Origin: Saprospiraceae bacterium
GTDB taxonomy: Bacteria; Bacteroidota; Bacteroidia; Chitinophagales; Saprospiraceae
Reading direction: 5' to 3'
Assembly: GCA_026986005.1 (NCBI GenBank)
Contig: JALSPK010000141.1
Location: 29,281-93,280 of the forward strand
DNA: 64,000 nucleotides
Shown: positions 9,579-17,722 of the stretch, piece by piece
Layout: each line of letters begins with the position of its first letter
Numbering within the stretch: position 1 is the stretch's first letter
Notes under the pieces: generated by a model
The model's input: only the letters and a program-made list of their open reading frames with translations
Told to the model about the DNA's origin: nothing
Databases searched by the model: none
Translations under genes and position numbers: made by a program

Positions 9579-12245
9579 TTATCTTGTAAGAACTATTTTC
9601 TTTGAATATACTTTATTATTATCAAAAATCTCAATAAAATAACTTCCTTTTTCAAGGTTTGATAATGAAATTGTTTTCACCTCATCAATCATTTTGCTCT
9701 TCAATACCAGTTGACCACTTGTATTGTAAATACTGATTTTTGAACCTTTTTTAGCGGTAATAGTTATATAGTCCTTAGTTGGATTTGGATATATATTAAC
9801 ATCACTTGGATCACCTATAGTAATAGTCCCTGTAGTAACTTCAATATCAGCTTCAGCTGCATTAAGTACTTTTCCTGTTGTATTATCCAACAACAAAACT
9901 GCTACCTTTATATTATTTTCATCGTATTTTGCAGGTAGTTTTGTCGTAAAACCATAGTTGTTTTTTTCTCCGTACTTTAAAGTAGACGGAACACTTCCGG
10001 CAATACCATCCCATCCACCGACGATATATCTACCAACATGATTATATACCATTTTGTTGGCAGGAATAGGATCTCCTAATTTACTCCAATCAATTCCTTC
10101 CCAGTCAACAATTTTAATTCCATTTGAAGCATAGTAATTAGCTTGAGCATATTTTGCTGTGGTGCCGGTAACACCATCTTCGATTACAATCATTGATAAA
10201 CGATAATTTGTGTTATCCAAATCTAATGCTGCAATAGTTGAAGCATCAACCGTAATGGTTCTTGAATCTTTGTCTATAGTTGATTTTGATATTTCAATTT
10301 TAGCAACAGGTACATCATCTTTAATTTCAAGATACGCGTCATTAAATTTTCCAGGATCTGCGATAGATTCCCTATTAATAACACCACTTGGATATCCTGA
10401 AACCATACTAGATATTTTACCGTCGTATTCTGTGTTTGCCATAGGGTCTCCATTGTGTACAGCTATCCCAATCCATTGTCCGGAAGAATAGTTATGAGAC
10501 ATATTTTTGAGACCGACATGACCTCTAACGCACCATCCACACCATGTTCCTGTAGCTTCTTCCCCAACAACTACCTTTGTAAACACTTCATTTACAACCA
10601 CGAAACTTTTTGTTAACTCGTTATCATCTATATTTTCGTCATCATTTTCATTGGGCTTTGATACGGTTAATGTTACTTCATGTGTTCCTGTTACTGTTGC
10701 ATTGTAAGGAGTACCGTGAGTAAAGCTATATGTTTCACCGGGGTTGAGAGCAATACCTGATACATTGTACAGCACTTTGGAACCACCATCAATAGCATAC
10801 TCTACATCAAAGCTATTTAAAACGTTAACATTGCTTAAGTTTCTTACAGTTCCAATAATATCAATATTACCGGTTGCATATCCTCCTTTAGTATCAATTG
10901 ATTCTAATTTAACATCATTTTTAACCTCTGTGTAGTTGTCAAATACAGCTCTTATATAATATGTATGTTCATATCCAAGCTCACCAAGATCATTCCATTT
11001 ATCGTTGAAATAACCCCAAGCAGAATGTTCAATAAATGGTTTTGTTGTTGTTAAGGCTAGATTTATATTATTTTCGCCTTCCACAACTCCAATAAAATAT
11101 TTTCCTGGTGCTAAAACTACTGCAGGAAAAATATTGACTTGGTATAAAGTATCTGATGTAATCTCAAATGATAAGGTTTTTCCTATTTCGTTTGCGGGCT
11201 TTCCATTTTTAAAGTCTCTTATTTTCAACGAAATAATATTACCCTCTGTCGCATTAGTTCCCAATGAAAATTGAACAGAAGTAAGAGTGTCCTGCTTCAA
11301 AATAGTAAATACTTGTCCCAACTCACTACCTGCTATACCCACACCTATATGACCAGTTATATGTCCATTGTCTCTAGCAAGTATATTATCAAATTTTATT
11401 GTTTTAGTTAGTGGTTTTGCATCCGGATTAGCATCTTTGGAGTATGTGTTTTCAAAGGAAAATATCACATCACCTTTTTCTGTTGCGCTAAATTCTTTAA
11501 ATGTAGCGGCTTTACTTTCATTAGTTAATATTGGTAAATCGATAAGTGAACTATCAATATAACCATTGTCAGTTTTTGCAAAAAATAATATTGTATCCTC
11601 CATAGCACTCCCTAAATTAGTTAATTTGGCACTAGGTTTAAAACTAGCTTGCTCCAATGGGACTTGGTAATATTCACTGATGTATCCTGTCAATGAAGTA
11701 TGAAGTTCTGCCGTCTCAGGGAGTGATTTTACAGCAACGATACCATTAAACTCGTGTATTGTACCTTTGTATTGGTCTCCAGATACGCTATAATCAATAG
11801 AAATATCACCGGTAAAGATTGTGTCAATCGTGACATTGATAGTAAAGGCATAACTTCCCGGAGCAGTAATTCCTCCAAAACTGTTATCATTATCACCCCA
11901 AGTAACTGTTTGACCGCTAATTGACAAAGCTTCAGGTTTGGTTTGACTATTTGTCTTTCCGGGAAAAGGATCATCAGCAGAATTCGGTTTGATTCCGGCT
12001 GGAAATGTCATAACAACTTGATCGGCAAACTCTTCATCCGGAGATTCAACGTTCAATGTGAATTTTAAATCCATAGTTGTTCCTGCAACATAAAAATTGT
12101 CTGATTGAATAGAACCGCTGATATCTAAAATACCTCTTTGCTGGATATTGTTGTTATTTACAAGTCTTTGTGAACCAAGTAGTGATTGTCCATAGGTATT
12201 ACCGATAAAGGTAAAAAGAACAAATAGTAAGAAAATTTTTTTCAT
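9579..12245 (-). CDS. Omp28-like secreted protein with type A T9SS sorting domain
   Basis: The 888-residue protein has a signal peptide (cleavage near TYGQS). Its N-terminal half is built of beta-rich, CARDB/Ig-like regions. A thioredoxin-like Omp28-type domain starts near residue 550, with TGTWCGWC and the GYPSGVINR segment in place of the cis-Pro loop. The C-terminal ~75 residues (NIYPNPTKDYITI ... GSYFIEIF ... KKIVLTR) are a type A sorting domain, so the protein should cross the outer membrane by the type IX system. The CxxC suggests redox or a structural disulfide; this is inference. Confidence 0.85.
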   Translation of the reverse strand: MKKIFLLFVLFTFIGNTYGQSLLGSQRLVNNNNIQQRGILDISGSIQSDNFYVAGTTMDLKFTLNVESPDEEFADQVVMTFPAGIKPNSADDPFPGKTNSQTKPEALSISGQTVTWGDNDNSFGGITAPGSYAFTINVTIDTIFTGDISIDYSVSGDQYKGTIHEFNGIVAVKSLPETAELHTSLTGYISEYYQVPLEQASFKPSAKLTNLGSAMEDTILFFAKTDNGYIDSSLIDLPILTNESKAATFKEFSATEKGDVIFSFENTYSKDANPDAKPLTKTIKFDNILARDNGHITGHIGVGIAGSELGQVFTILKQDTLTSVQFSLGTNATEGNIISLKIRDFKNGKPANEIGKTLSFEITSDTLYQVNIFPAVVLAPGKYFIGVVEGENNINLALTTTKPFIEHSAWGYFNDKWNDLGELGYEHTYYIRAVFDNYTEVKNDVKLESIDTKGGYATGNIDIIGTVRNLSNVNVLNSFDVEYAIDGGSKVLYNVSGIALNPGETYSFTHGTPYNATVTGTHEVTLTVSKPNENDDENIDDNELTKSFVVVNEVFTKVVVGEEATGTWCGWCVRGHVGLKNMSHNYSSGQWIGIAVHNGDPMANTEYDGKISSMVSGYPSGVINRESIADPGKFNDAYLEIKDDVPVAKIEISKSTIDKDSRTITVDASTIAALDLDNTNYRLSMIVIEDGVTGTTAKYAQANYYASNGIKIVDWEGIDWSKLGDPIPANKMVYNHVGRYIVGGWDGIAGSVPSTLKYGEKNNYGFTTKLPAKYDENNIKVAVLLLDNTTGKVLNAAEADIEVTTGTITIGDPSDVNIYPNPTKDYITITAKKGSKISIYNTSGQLVLKSKMIDEVKTISLSNLEKGSYFIEIFDNNKVYSKKIVLTR

Positions 12246-12625
12246 GTTTCATGTTTTAATGTTAATAAATGTAGTTTGAAAAGTTATTTGAAATTAATGA
12301 ATTATATAAAATAAACCAAGCAGCATTTCCACAACAATATATTATAGAATACCAACAATTCAATATTTCTTAGAAAAGCAATTTTATAGTAATGAGCCCA
12401 AAGGTATTATTTTTTTTTATAAAAACAATTAATAGCTATAAAAAATATAAGTTTATATTACCAAATCCCATGATGGTCTGGTATAACAGTCAAACCTCTA
12501 TCGAGTATAGTATCATGTTTTTAATAACAAATTGATACTTCGATAATGATTATAAAAAGTGTGGTATGTAACTATTATAGAACCATATTTAAAAATAAAT
12601 TGATAAAAATTTACGTTCAACCGTT
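12246..12625. other. Divergent intergenic region
   Basis: This 380-bp AT-rich region separates the divergent Omp28-like and patatin genes and must hold both promoters. I find no clear TAnnTTTG element on either strand, no repeat and no small reading frame worth reporting. Confidence 0.4.
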
Positions 12626-14806
12626 ATGAAAACAATTATTGCTTTACTGATATTTTTGTCTTTTAGCCTAACAGCTCAAGATACTATTTCAAAGCCAAAA
12701 ATCGCCTTGGTTCTGAGCGGTGGTACAGCTAAAGGCTTAGCTCATATTGGAGTTTTAAAGGTCTTAGAGGAGCAGGGAATAAAACCGGATTTGATTGTAG
12801 GAACAAGCATGGGGAGCATTATCGGAGGACTGTATGCAATTGGATATACTGCTGACGAAATTGAACAAATAACATTAAACACAGATTGGTTTAAATACTT
12901 ATCAAATGATACTGACTTAAGAAATCTAAACATTGAGGTAAAAGATGATTTTGAAGAATATGTTTATAATTTTCCCATAGAAAAAAGGAAGCCGGGACTT
13001 GGCAAAGGGCTTATTTATGGCCACGAACTAGAGCTATATTTAAATAGAATTTCTTTTCCTTCATATAAATATTCAAATTTTGATGAATTCCCGATTCGAT
13101 ATAGAGCAATATCTACTGATGTACTAAATAATGAAGTTTATATATTCAAAGACGGACCCTTGCCTTTGGCATTAAGGGCAAGTATGTCTATTCCCAGCCT
13201 TTTTGAACCAATTAGGTACAAAGGGAAAGTACTGGTAGACGGGGGGATTTTAGACAACTTTGGTGTAGATATCGCTTTGCAGGAAGGCGCAGATATTATA
13301 ATTGGATCAAACGTGGAAAGGATATCTAAAAGCGAAGACGATTTTGATACTTACAAAAATTTATTTGCCCAGCTTATGATGCTCCATTCAAAACAAAAGT
13401 ACAAAAAATATAAAGATAGTGTTGATGTATTGATCGAACCTCCGGTATTGGAAATGGGCTCTAAATTTGATAAAGCTAAAAAAATTATAAATATCGGTTA
13501 TCAAACAGCATTGAAGCATTTGAGTGAATTGAAAAAGATTAAATCAAGTATTTATGGCGATTATAAAAAACGTAAAAAAATAACTCATGAAAAATCTTTC
13601 CCAATTAGTCAAATTGCAATACGAGGGATAAATGATTTATCTTATAAATACCATATATATAACAGATTAAGAAATAGTATTGGGTTGATTGCAAACTATT
13701 CAGTCATTGAAAAAGAAATAACCGACCTTTACAGAAGTGGGCAGTTTTCGTATATAAAGTATTATATTGAAAAAATATCAGATAATAACTATAAGCTTTT
13801 ATTTGATTTCGCACCAAAAGCAAAAAATAATCTTCAACTTGGAATTCATTATACAGAACAAGTTGATTTGGGCTTAATAGTGGGTCTAACTTCTAGAAAT
13901 AGTTTGTCACTCAATACAAAATTTAAAATAAAGGCTCGAATATCAAAATATCCCGGAGTAGATCAATACATTTCCAAGTATTTTAAAATTAAAAACACTA
14001 GAGTTGGGTTTAAACAATTTTTCAACTATTCAATGGATAAAATTACAATTTATGATGAACAAATTAAATTAACAGCCTATAACCGTAATTTTTTAAATTT
14101 TGGTGGTGGTGCGATATTAGTTCTCGGACACAACTCCATGCTAGAATCCGGTTATAAATATGAAAAATACTTTTTTAATAAGTTGTTTAGGGCAGAATTT
14201 CAAAAAATTGGAAATACGGTTGTTGATAAAAACTCTATATATTTGTCTTATTACCTAAATAGCTTGGATGATAAGTTTTTCGCTACAAAAGGACTTCTTT
14301 TTAAATCTAATATTGAGTATAATTTTAAAACAAGTATCGAAACTAAAAAAAACAATGATACCATTCTCGGATATTACAATCTAGGTAAAGTCAATATGAA
14401 GCTAAAAAAATTCACTTCTATTAATAAAAATTTGGTTATTGAGAGTAGTATTCTTGCTGAATATAATATTTACGGTGATAGTTTAAATTTTGTACTAAAT
14501 GATAAGATTTTAGGTGGAGTTTATCCGGATAATAGCTCTAGAATTCCTTTCTGGGGATTGCCAAATAGTTATATAATTCCCAAAAATTATAGCATAGCAT
14601 CCTTTGGTTTAAGATACAAAATATCTGACAGGATTTACATAAAATCTGTGATAAATACAGGAATTGTAAATCTAAACGATGTATACCTAGGAGGAGGAGT
14701 ATCTTTTACATTCAAATCACCCATAGGCCCATTAAGTATAAGTATAACTAAATCGACGCAATACATTGCACCACAGATTCATATATCAATGGGAAATTTC
14801 AGATAA
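12626..14806 (+). CDS. Patatin-like phospholipase fused to Omp85-type barrel
   Basis: The 726-residue protein has a signal peptide (about 1-17), then a patatin domain: SGGTAKGLAH oxyanion loop, GTSMGS with Ser61 nucleophile, and DGG with Asp205 completing the Ser-Asp dyad. After about residue 320 come a POTRA-like segment (FPISQIAIRGI) and a C-terminal beta-rich barrel ending in aromatic Phe-Arg. This is the architecture of PlpD-like type Vd proteins, common in Bacteroidota. Predicted role: lipid acyl hydrolase at the outer membrane. Whether the enzyme domain stays periplasmic or reaches the surface is open. Confidence 0.88.
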   Translation: MKTIIALLIFLSFSLTAQDTISKPKIALVLSGGTAKGLAHIGVLKVLEEQGIKPDLIVGTSMGSIIGGLYAIGYTADEIEQITLNTDWFKYLSNDTDLRNLNIEVKDDFEEYVYNFPIEKRKPGLGKGLIYGHELELYLNRISFPSYKYSNFDEFPIRYRAISTDVLNNEVYIFKDGPLPLALRASMSIPSLFEPIRYKGKVLVDGGILDNFGVDIALQEGADIIIGSNVERISKSEDDFDTYKNLFAQLMMLHSKQKYKKYKDSVDVLIEPPVLEMGSKFDKAKKIINIGYQTALKHLSELKKIKSSIYGDYKKRKKITHEKSFPISQIAIRGINDLSYKYHIYNRLRNSIGLIANYSVIEKEITDLYRSGQFSYIKYYIEKISDNNYKLLFDFAPKAKNNLQLGIHYTEQVDLGLIVGLTSRNSLSLNTKFKIKARISKYPGVDQYISKYFKIKNTRVGFKQFFNYSMDKITIYDEQIKLTAYNRNFLNFGGGAILVLGHNSMLESGYKYEKYFFNKLFRAEFQKIGNTVVDKNSIYLSYYLNSLDDKFFATKGLLFKSNIEYNFKTSIETKKNNDTILGYYNLGKVNMKLKKFTSINKNLVIESSILAEYNIYGDSLNFVLNDKILGGVYPDNSSRIPFWGLPNSYIIPKNYSIASFGLRYKISDRIYIKSVINTGIVNLNDVYLGGGVSFTFKSPIGPLSISITKSTQYIAPQIHISMGNFR

Positions 14807-14833
14807 GCAATAATTGAAAATAAATAAAATATT

Positions 14834-14959
14834 TTATTTATTTGAATTCTTAACCTTAATTACAAGCCAGATACCGATAACTATTGGTAATAGTACCAGA
14901 ACTGAAATCATAAAAATCATCAATGTATCCGCCTGTGCCCAATCAATTAAATTAATCAT
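14834..14959 (-). CDS. Small single-pass membrane protein (41 aa), unknown
   Basis: A 41-residue frame runs from the ATG at 14959 to the stop at 14834. It reads MINLIDWAQADTLM, then a single hydrophobic helix (about residues 14-34), then the basic tail KVKNSNK. This is a clean N-out/C-in membrane peptide on the strand opposite the nos cluster. I do not recognise a family; small subunits or assembly factors of respiratory complexes look like this, but that is only analogy. The clean start, helix and positive-inside tail argue that it is real. Confidence 0.4.
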   Translation of the reverse strand: MINLIDWAQADTLMIFMISVLVLLPIVIGIWLVIKVKNSNK

Positions 14960-15136
14960 AATTTTAGTTTTTTTAGTTTTGTTTAAATGTTATTACAAAT
15001 ACTAAATTAATAATAAATTTTCAAATAACAAAATCTTGATTTATATTTATAGATTATCAGACAAATAAGTTAATTTCATTAACATGTTTTTTTATGCTAA
15101 ATCATCGTATCTTTTTTTAATCTACCTAGATTTTTG

Positions 15137-15159
15137 TAATTTATACACCGTATAAATTA
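15137..15159. promoter_or_regulatory. Perfect 23-bp palindrome, candidate operator
   Basis: The arms TAATTTATAC and GTATAAATTA are exact inverted copies around the 3-base centre ACC. A stem this long with no T-tract fits a dimeric regulator site better than a terminator. It lies about 330 bp before the first nos gene and about 180 bp upstream of the small minus-strand gene. The cognate regulator is unknown. Confidence 0.45.
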
Positions 15160-15219
15160 TATTGCTGGCTACTGAACTTATGAAATTAAAAATTTTTATG
15201 AGTTGAGGTTTAATTATTG

Positions 15220-15243
15220 TAACAACAATACGAAGTGTTGTTA
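15220..15243. promoter_or_regulatory. Inverted repeat TAACAACA-N8-TGTTGTTA
   Basis: Perfect 8-bp arms are separated by 8 bases. The size and spacing fit a second regulator site or a small hairpin in the nos upstream region. No poly-T follows, so it is not an obvious terminator. Confidence 0.35.
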
Positions 15244-15491
15244 TATTTCTTATTATATATTACAGATATTTAAGATATTTATAATTTGTATGTTTAAGTT
15301 ATTAGTTTCATTTTTGAGAAAATCTAAATAAAGGACATATTTGTCTTTTAAGTGATGTTTTTGTGGTTTGAATGTAAAGTAAAATTGAAAAAACTTATTC
15401 CAAATATTTGTTCAATAATAATATTGGTATTAATTTAGCCGAACTGAAAAAATATTTAAATTATTTATTAAGCTAAACTAAATTTAATGTT

Positions 15492-17690
15492 ATGATTGCA
15501 TTGACAAAACGATTTTTAGTGGCTTTTTTAACTTTGATATTGTTTGCTACAGGCATGAATGCTCAGCAAACACTTGATGGAGTAAAAAAAGCTAGAGGTC
15601 TTAACGACAACGATATTCTCGCAGCTGTTAAGACATTTATGCCCAGAGGAGGGCGTGACGAGTACTTTGGGTTTGCCGGAACCGGTAATTCAGGTACTAT
15701 GATTGTGTATGGTATACCATCCATGCGTATTTACAAATATGTTGGTGTATTTTCACCTGAGCCATGGCAAGGTTATGGTTTTGATGATGAAAGTATGTTG
15801 ATGTTGAAAAAAGGTTCACTTGACGACAGAATTGCAAAATATGGAGATATGAGATTTCCTGCATTTGCTGAGAAAGGGGGCAAGTATGATGGAAAGTATC
15901 TGTTTTATTCAGATGGAGCTAACTCAAGAATTGCACTTTTGGGATTGGATGATTTTGAAACGAAGCAAGTTTTAGCTCATCCGTTATTCCACAACTGTTA
16001 TGCCGGAGTTGCTGTAGATCAAAATACCGATTATGTGGTACAGTCAAGTCAATATCCTGCACCTTGGGATTTAAAATCCGTAGATGTTAAAGATTTTAAA
16101 TCCGGAGTTACATTTTGGAAATTTGAAGATGCTGATAATGGTAAAGAAGGGCATCACATCGGTCGTATGATTAAGGAGAAATCATTTACTGTTGAATTAC
16201 CAGCATATTCTCTTGATTATTTTGATACAGGAAGAGAAGGAAGTGATGGTTATGTATATGGTATAGCTAAAAAAGACGGAAAATCTTTTATATATGTTAT
16301 CAATTACAAAGCATTAGCTGGAAAAGCAGACGGTAGTAAGAACAATATGGCAATTGTTTCAATTAAAGCTTCTGCCGGTAATGTTGCTTTTATACCTGTA
16401 AGCGGAGCATCAAAAGTAAAAGTTACACCTAATGGAAAGTATGCAATTGTTGTAGCTGATGAAACAGTTGTTTTAGACTTATCAAAAGTAAATGGTGCAT
16501 TGAAGGGTGGTAACATCGATTTGGCTTCTGTAAAGAAATCTTCCTTTAAAGTTGGAAGTGGAGTAAAAGACGTTGCTTTTGAAATGAGAGACAATATTGC
16601 TTATTTCTCGGCGTATAATGAAAAGAAAGTTTATAAATTTGACTATAGCTCAGGCAAAAAACTTGGTGAAGTAGCTTTGGATTTTAAACCAAGTGAATTG
16701 ATGGTTCCTCAAGGATTATCATCTGATCCACACTCAAATTATCTAATCGCAGTTGACAAGGAAGGTATCTATAAGACAAGACATAGTGTAGGTCCTGTAA
16801 GACCGTCATACCAACATTTGATCGATATATCAGGAGATAAGATGACCGATCTTTACACAATGTCATTGCCACAAGCCAACGTTTATGGTAATGTAGGTAT
16901 CAAAAGAACTACAATCAAGCCTATTATTAGATATCCTCTAGGAACAAATACCAGAACAGGTGAGATATCTACATTTAGAACAGTTGCAGGACAAGAAAAA
17001 ATAGAGAGAGATCCTAAAACTCACAGAGTTCACATATTTGGTACACTTATACGTTCACACATTACACCTGAGATAGTAGAGGTAAATGAAGGAGATATTG
17101 TTACATTCCACCTTACTAATTTGGAGAGAGCGGAAGACGAAACTCATGGATTTACTGTTGATACATATGGAAAACACGGTAGTTTTGAACCAGGCAAAAC
17201 AGCTTCACTTACTTTTGTAGCTGACCGTCCCGGCGTATTCCCTTACTACTGTACAGAATTCTGTTCAGCTCTCCACCTTGAGATGGAAGGAATTTTACTT
17301 ATCGTCCCTAAAAATTACAAAGGACCAAAGACAGGTGCAAACATTAAACTTACTAAAGAAGAACTTGCAGAATACAAGAAAAACTACGATGATAAAATAA
17401 AAGTTATCAATGCTACAGGAGATATCATTAATGGTGTAGTAAAATGGTTGAAAGAAAATCATTATGAGAAGTATCCATATGTAACAGGTCTTGTTGAGGA
17501 TGCATTGGATCAATTGGGAGCAGACAAAGGAGGTGCAGCTAAGAAGAAGTATGAGACTTATGCTAAAGAAGGAAAATGGAAAGATGCTTTCTTATGGGCT
17601 GAGCAATACTGGCAATATCAGGTAAAAACAGCAGACGTTGGATTGAGAGCTAAGAAACTATTGTCAGAAAAGATTGGTGTAAATCAATAA
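15492..17690 (+). CDS. nosZ: NosZ paralog keeping CuA but lacking all CuZ ligands
   Basis: The 732-residue protein has a Sec signal peptide (cleavage near MNAQQ), a seven-bladed-propeller NosZ region (about 25-500), a cupredoxin domain (about 510-615) and a helical tail (about 620-732) that I do not recognise. The CuA site is complete: His552 in ETHGF and the CTEFCSALHLEM loop with Cys587, Cys591, His595 and Met598. The CuZ site is gone. The HH motif is Arg121-Phe122 in GDMRFPA, and the positions matching DHGG, SPHG, GPLH, GHL and EPH in the next gene read NCYAG, GASK, VKDVA, SEL and ANVYG. Alignment is anchored by LIDISGDKM in both proteins. Inference: it is an electron-transfer subunit for the adjacent CuZ protein, not an independent reductase. 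Confidence 0.88.
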   Translation: MIALTKRFLVAFLTLILFATGMNAQQTLDGVKKARGLNDNDILAAVKTFMPRGGRDEYFGFAGTGNSGTMIVYGIPSMRIYKYVGVFSPEPWQGYGFDDESMLMLKKGSLDDRIAKYGDMRFPAFAEKGGKYDGKYLFYSDGANSRIALLGLDDFETKQVLAHPLFHNCYAGVAVDQNTDYVVQSSQYPAPWDLKSVDVKDFKSGVTFWKFEDADNGKEGHHIGRMIKEKSFTVELPAYSLDYFDTGREGSDGYVYGIAKKDGKSFIYVINYKALAGKADGSKNNMAIVSIKASAGNVAFIPVSGASKVKVTPNGKYAIVVADETVVLDLSKVNGALKGGNIDLASVKKSSFKVGSGVKDVAFEMRDNIAYFSAYNEKKVYKFDYSSGKKLGEVALDFKPSELMVPQGLSSDPHSNYLIAVDKEGIYKTRHSVGPVRPSYQHLIDISGDKMTDLYTMSLPQANVYGNVGIKRTTIKPIIRYPLGTNTRTGEISTFRTVAGQEKIERDPKTHRVHIFGTLIRSHITPEIVEVNEGDIVTFHLTNLERAEDETHGFTVDTYGKHGSFEPGKTASLTFVADRPGVFPYYCTEFCSALHLEMEGILLIVPKNYKGPKTGANIKLTKEELAEYKKNYDDKIKVINATGDIINGVVKWLKENHYEKYPYVTGLVEDALDQLGADKGGAAKKKYETYAKEGKWKDAFLWAEQYWQYQVKTADVGLRAKKLLSEKIGVNQ

Positions 17691-17722
17691 ATTTTATTTG
17701 ATAAAATTATAAAAAAATAATT

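Larger units (their letters stand above)
14960..15491. other. Regulatory region upstream of the nos cluster
   Basis: This 532-bp gene-free, AT-rich stretch precedes the CuA-type NosZ gene. It contains two inverted repeats listed separately (15137-15159 and 15220-15243). A weak -7-like element (tattaatttag near 15430) lies about 55 bp before the ATG. No FNR-type TTGAT-N4-ATCAA box is evident. Confidence 0.5.

Noticed and set aside
14814..15005. Plus-strand frame after the patatin gene
   Set aside because: It is the shadow of the better-supported minus-strand 41-residue membrane peptide.
15492..17690. The first NosZ gene as a plain pseudogene
   Set aside because: The frame is open for 732 codons, the CuA site is perfect and codon use looks like the neighbours; decay would not spare only the CuA loop.
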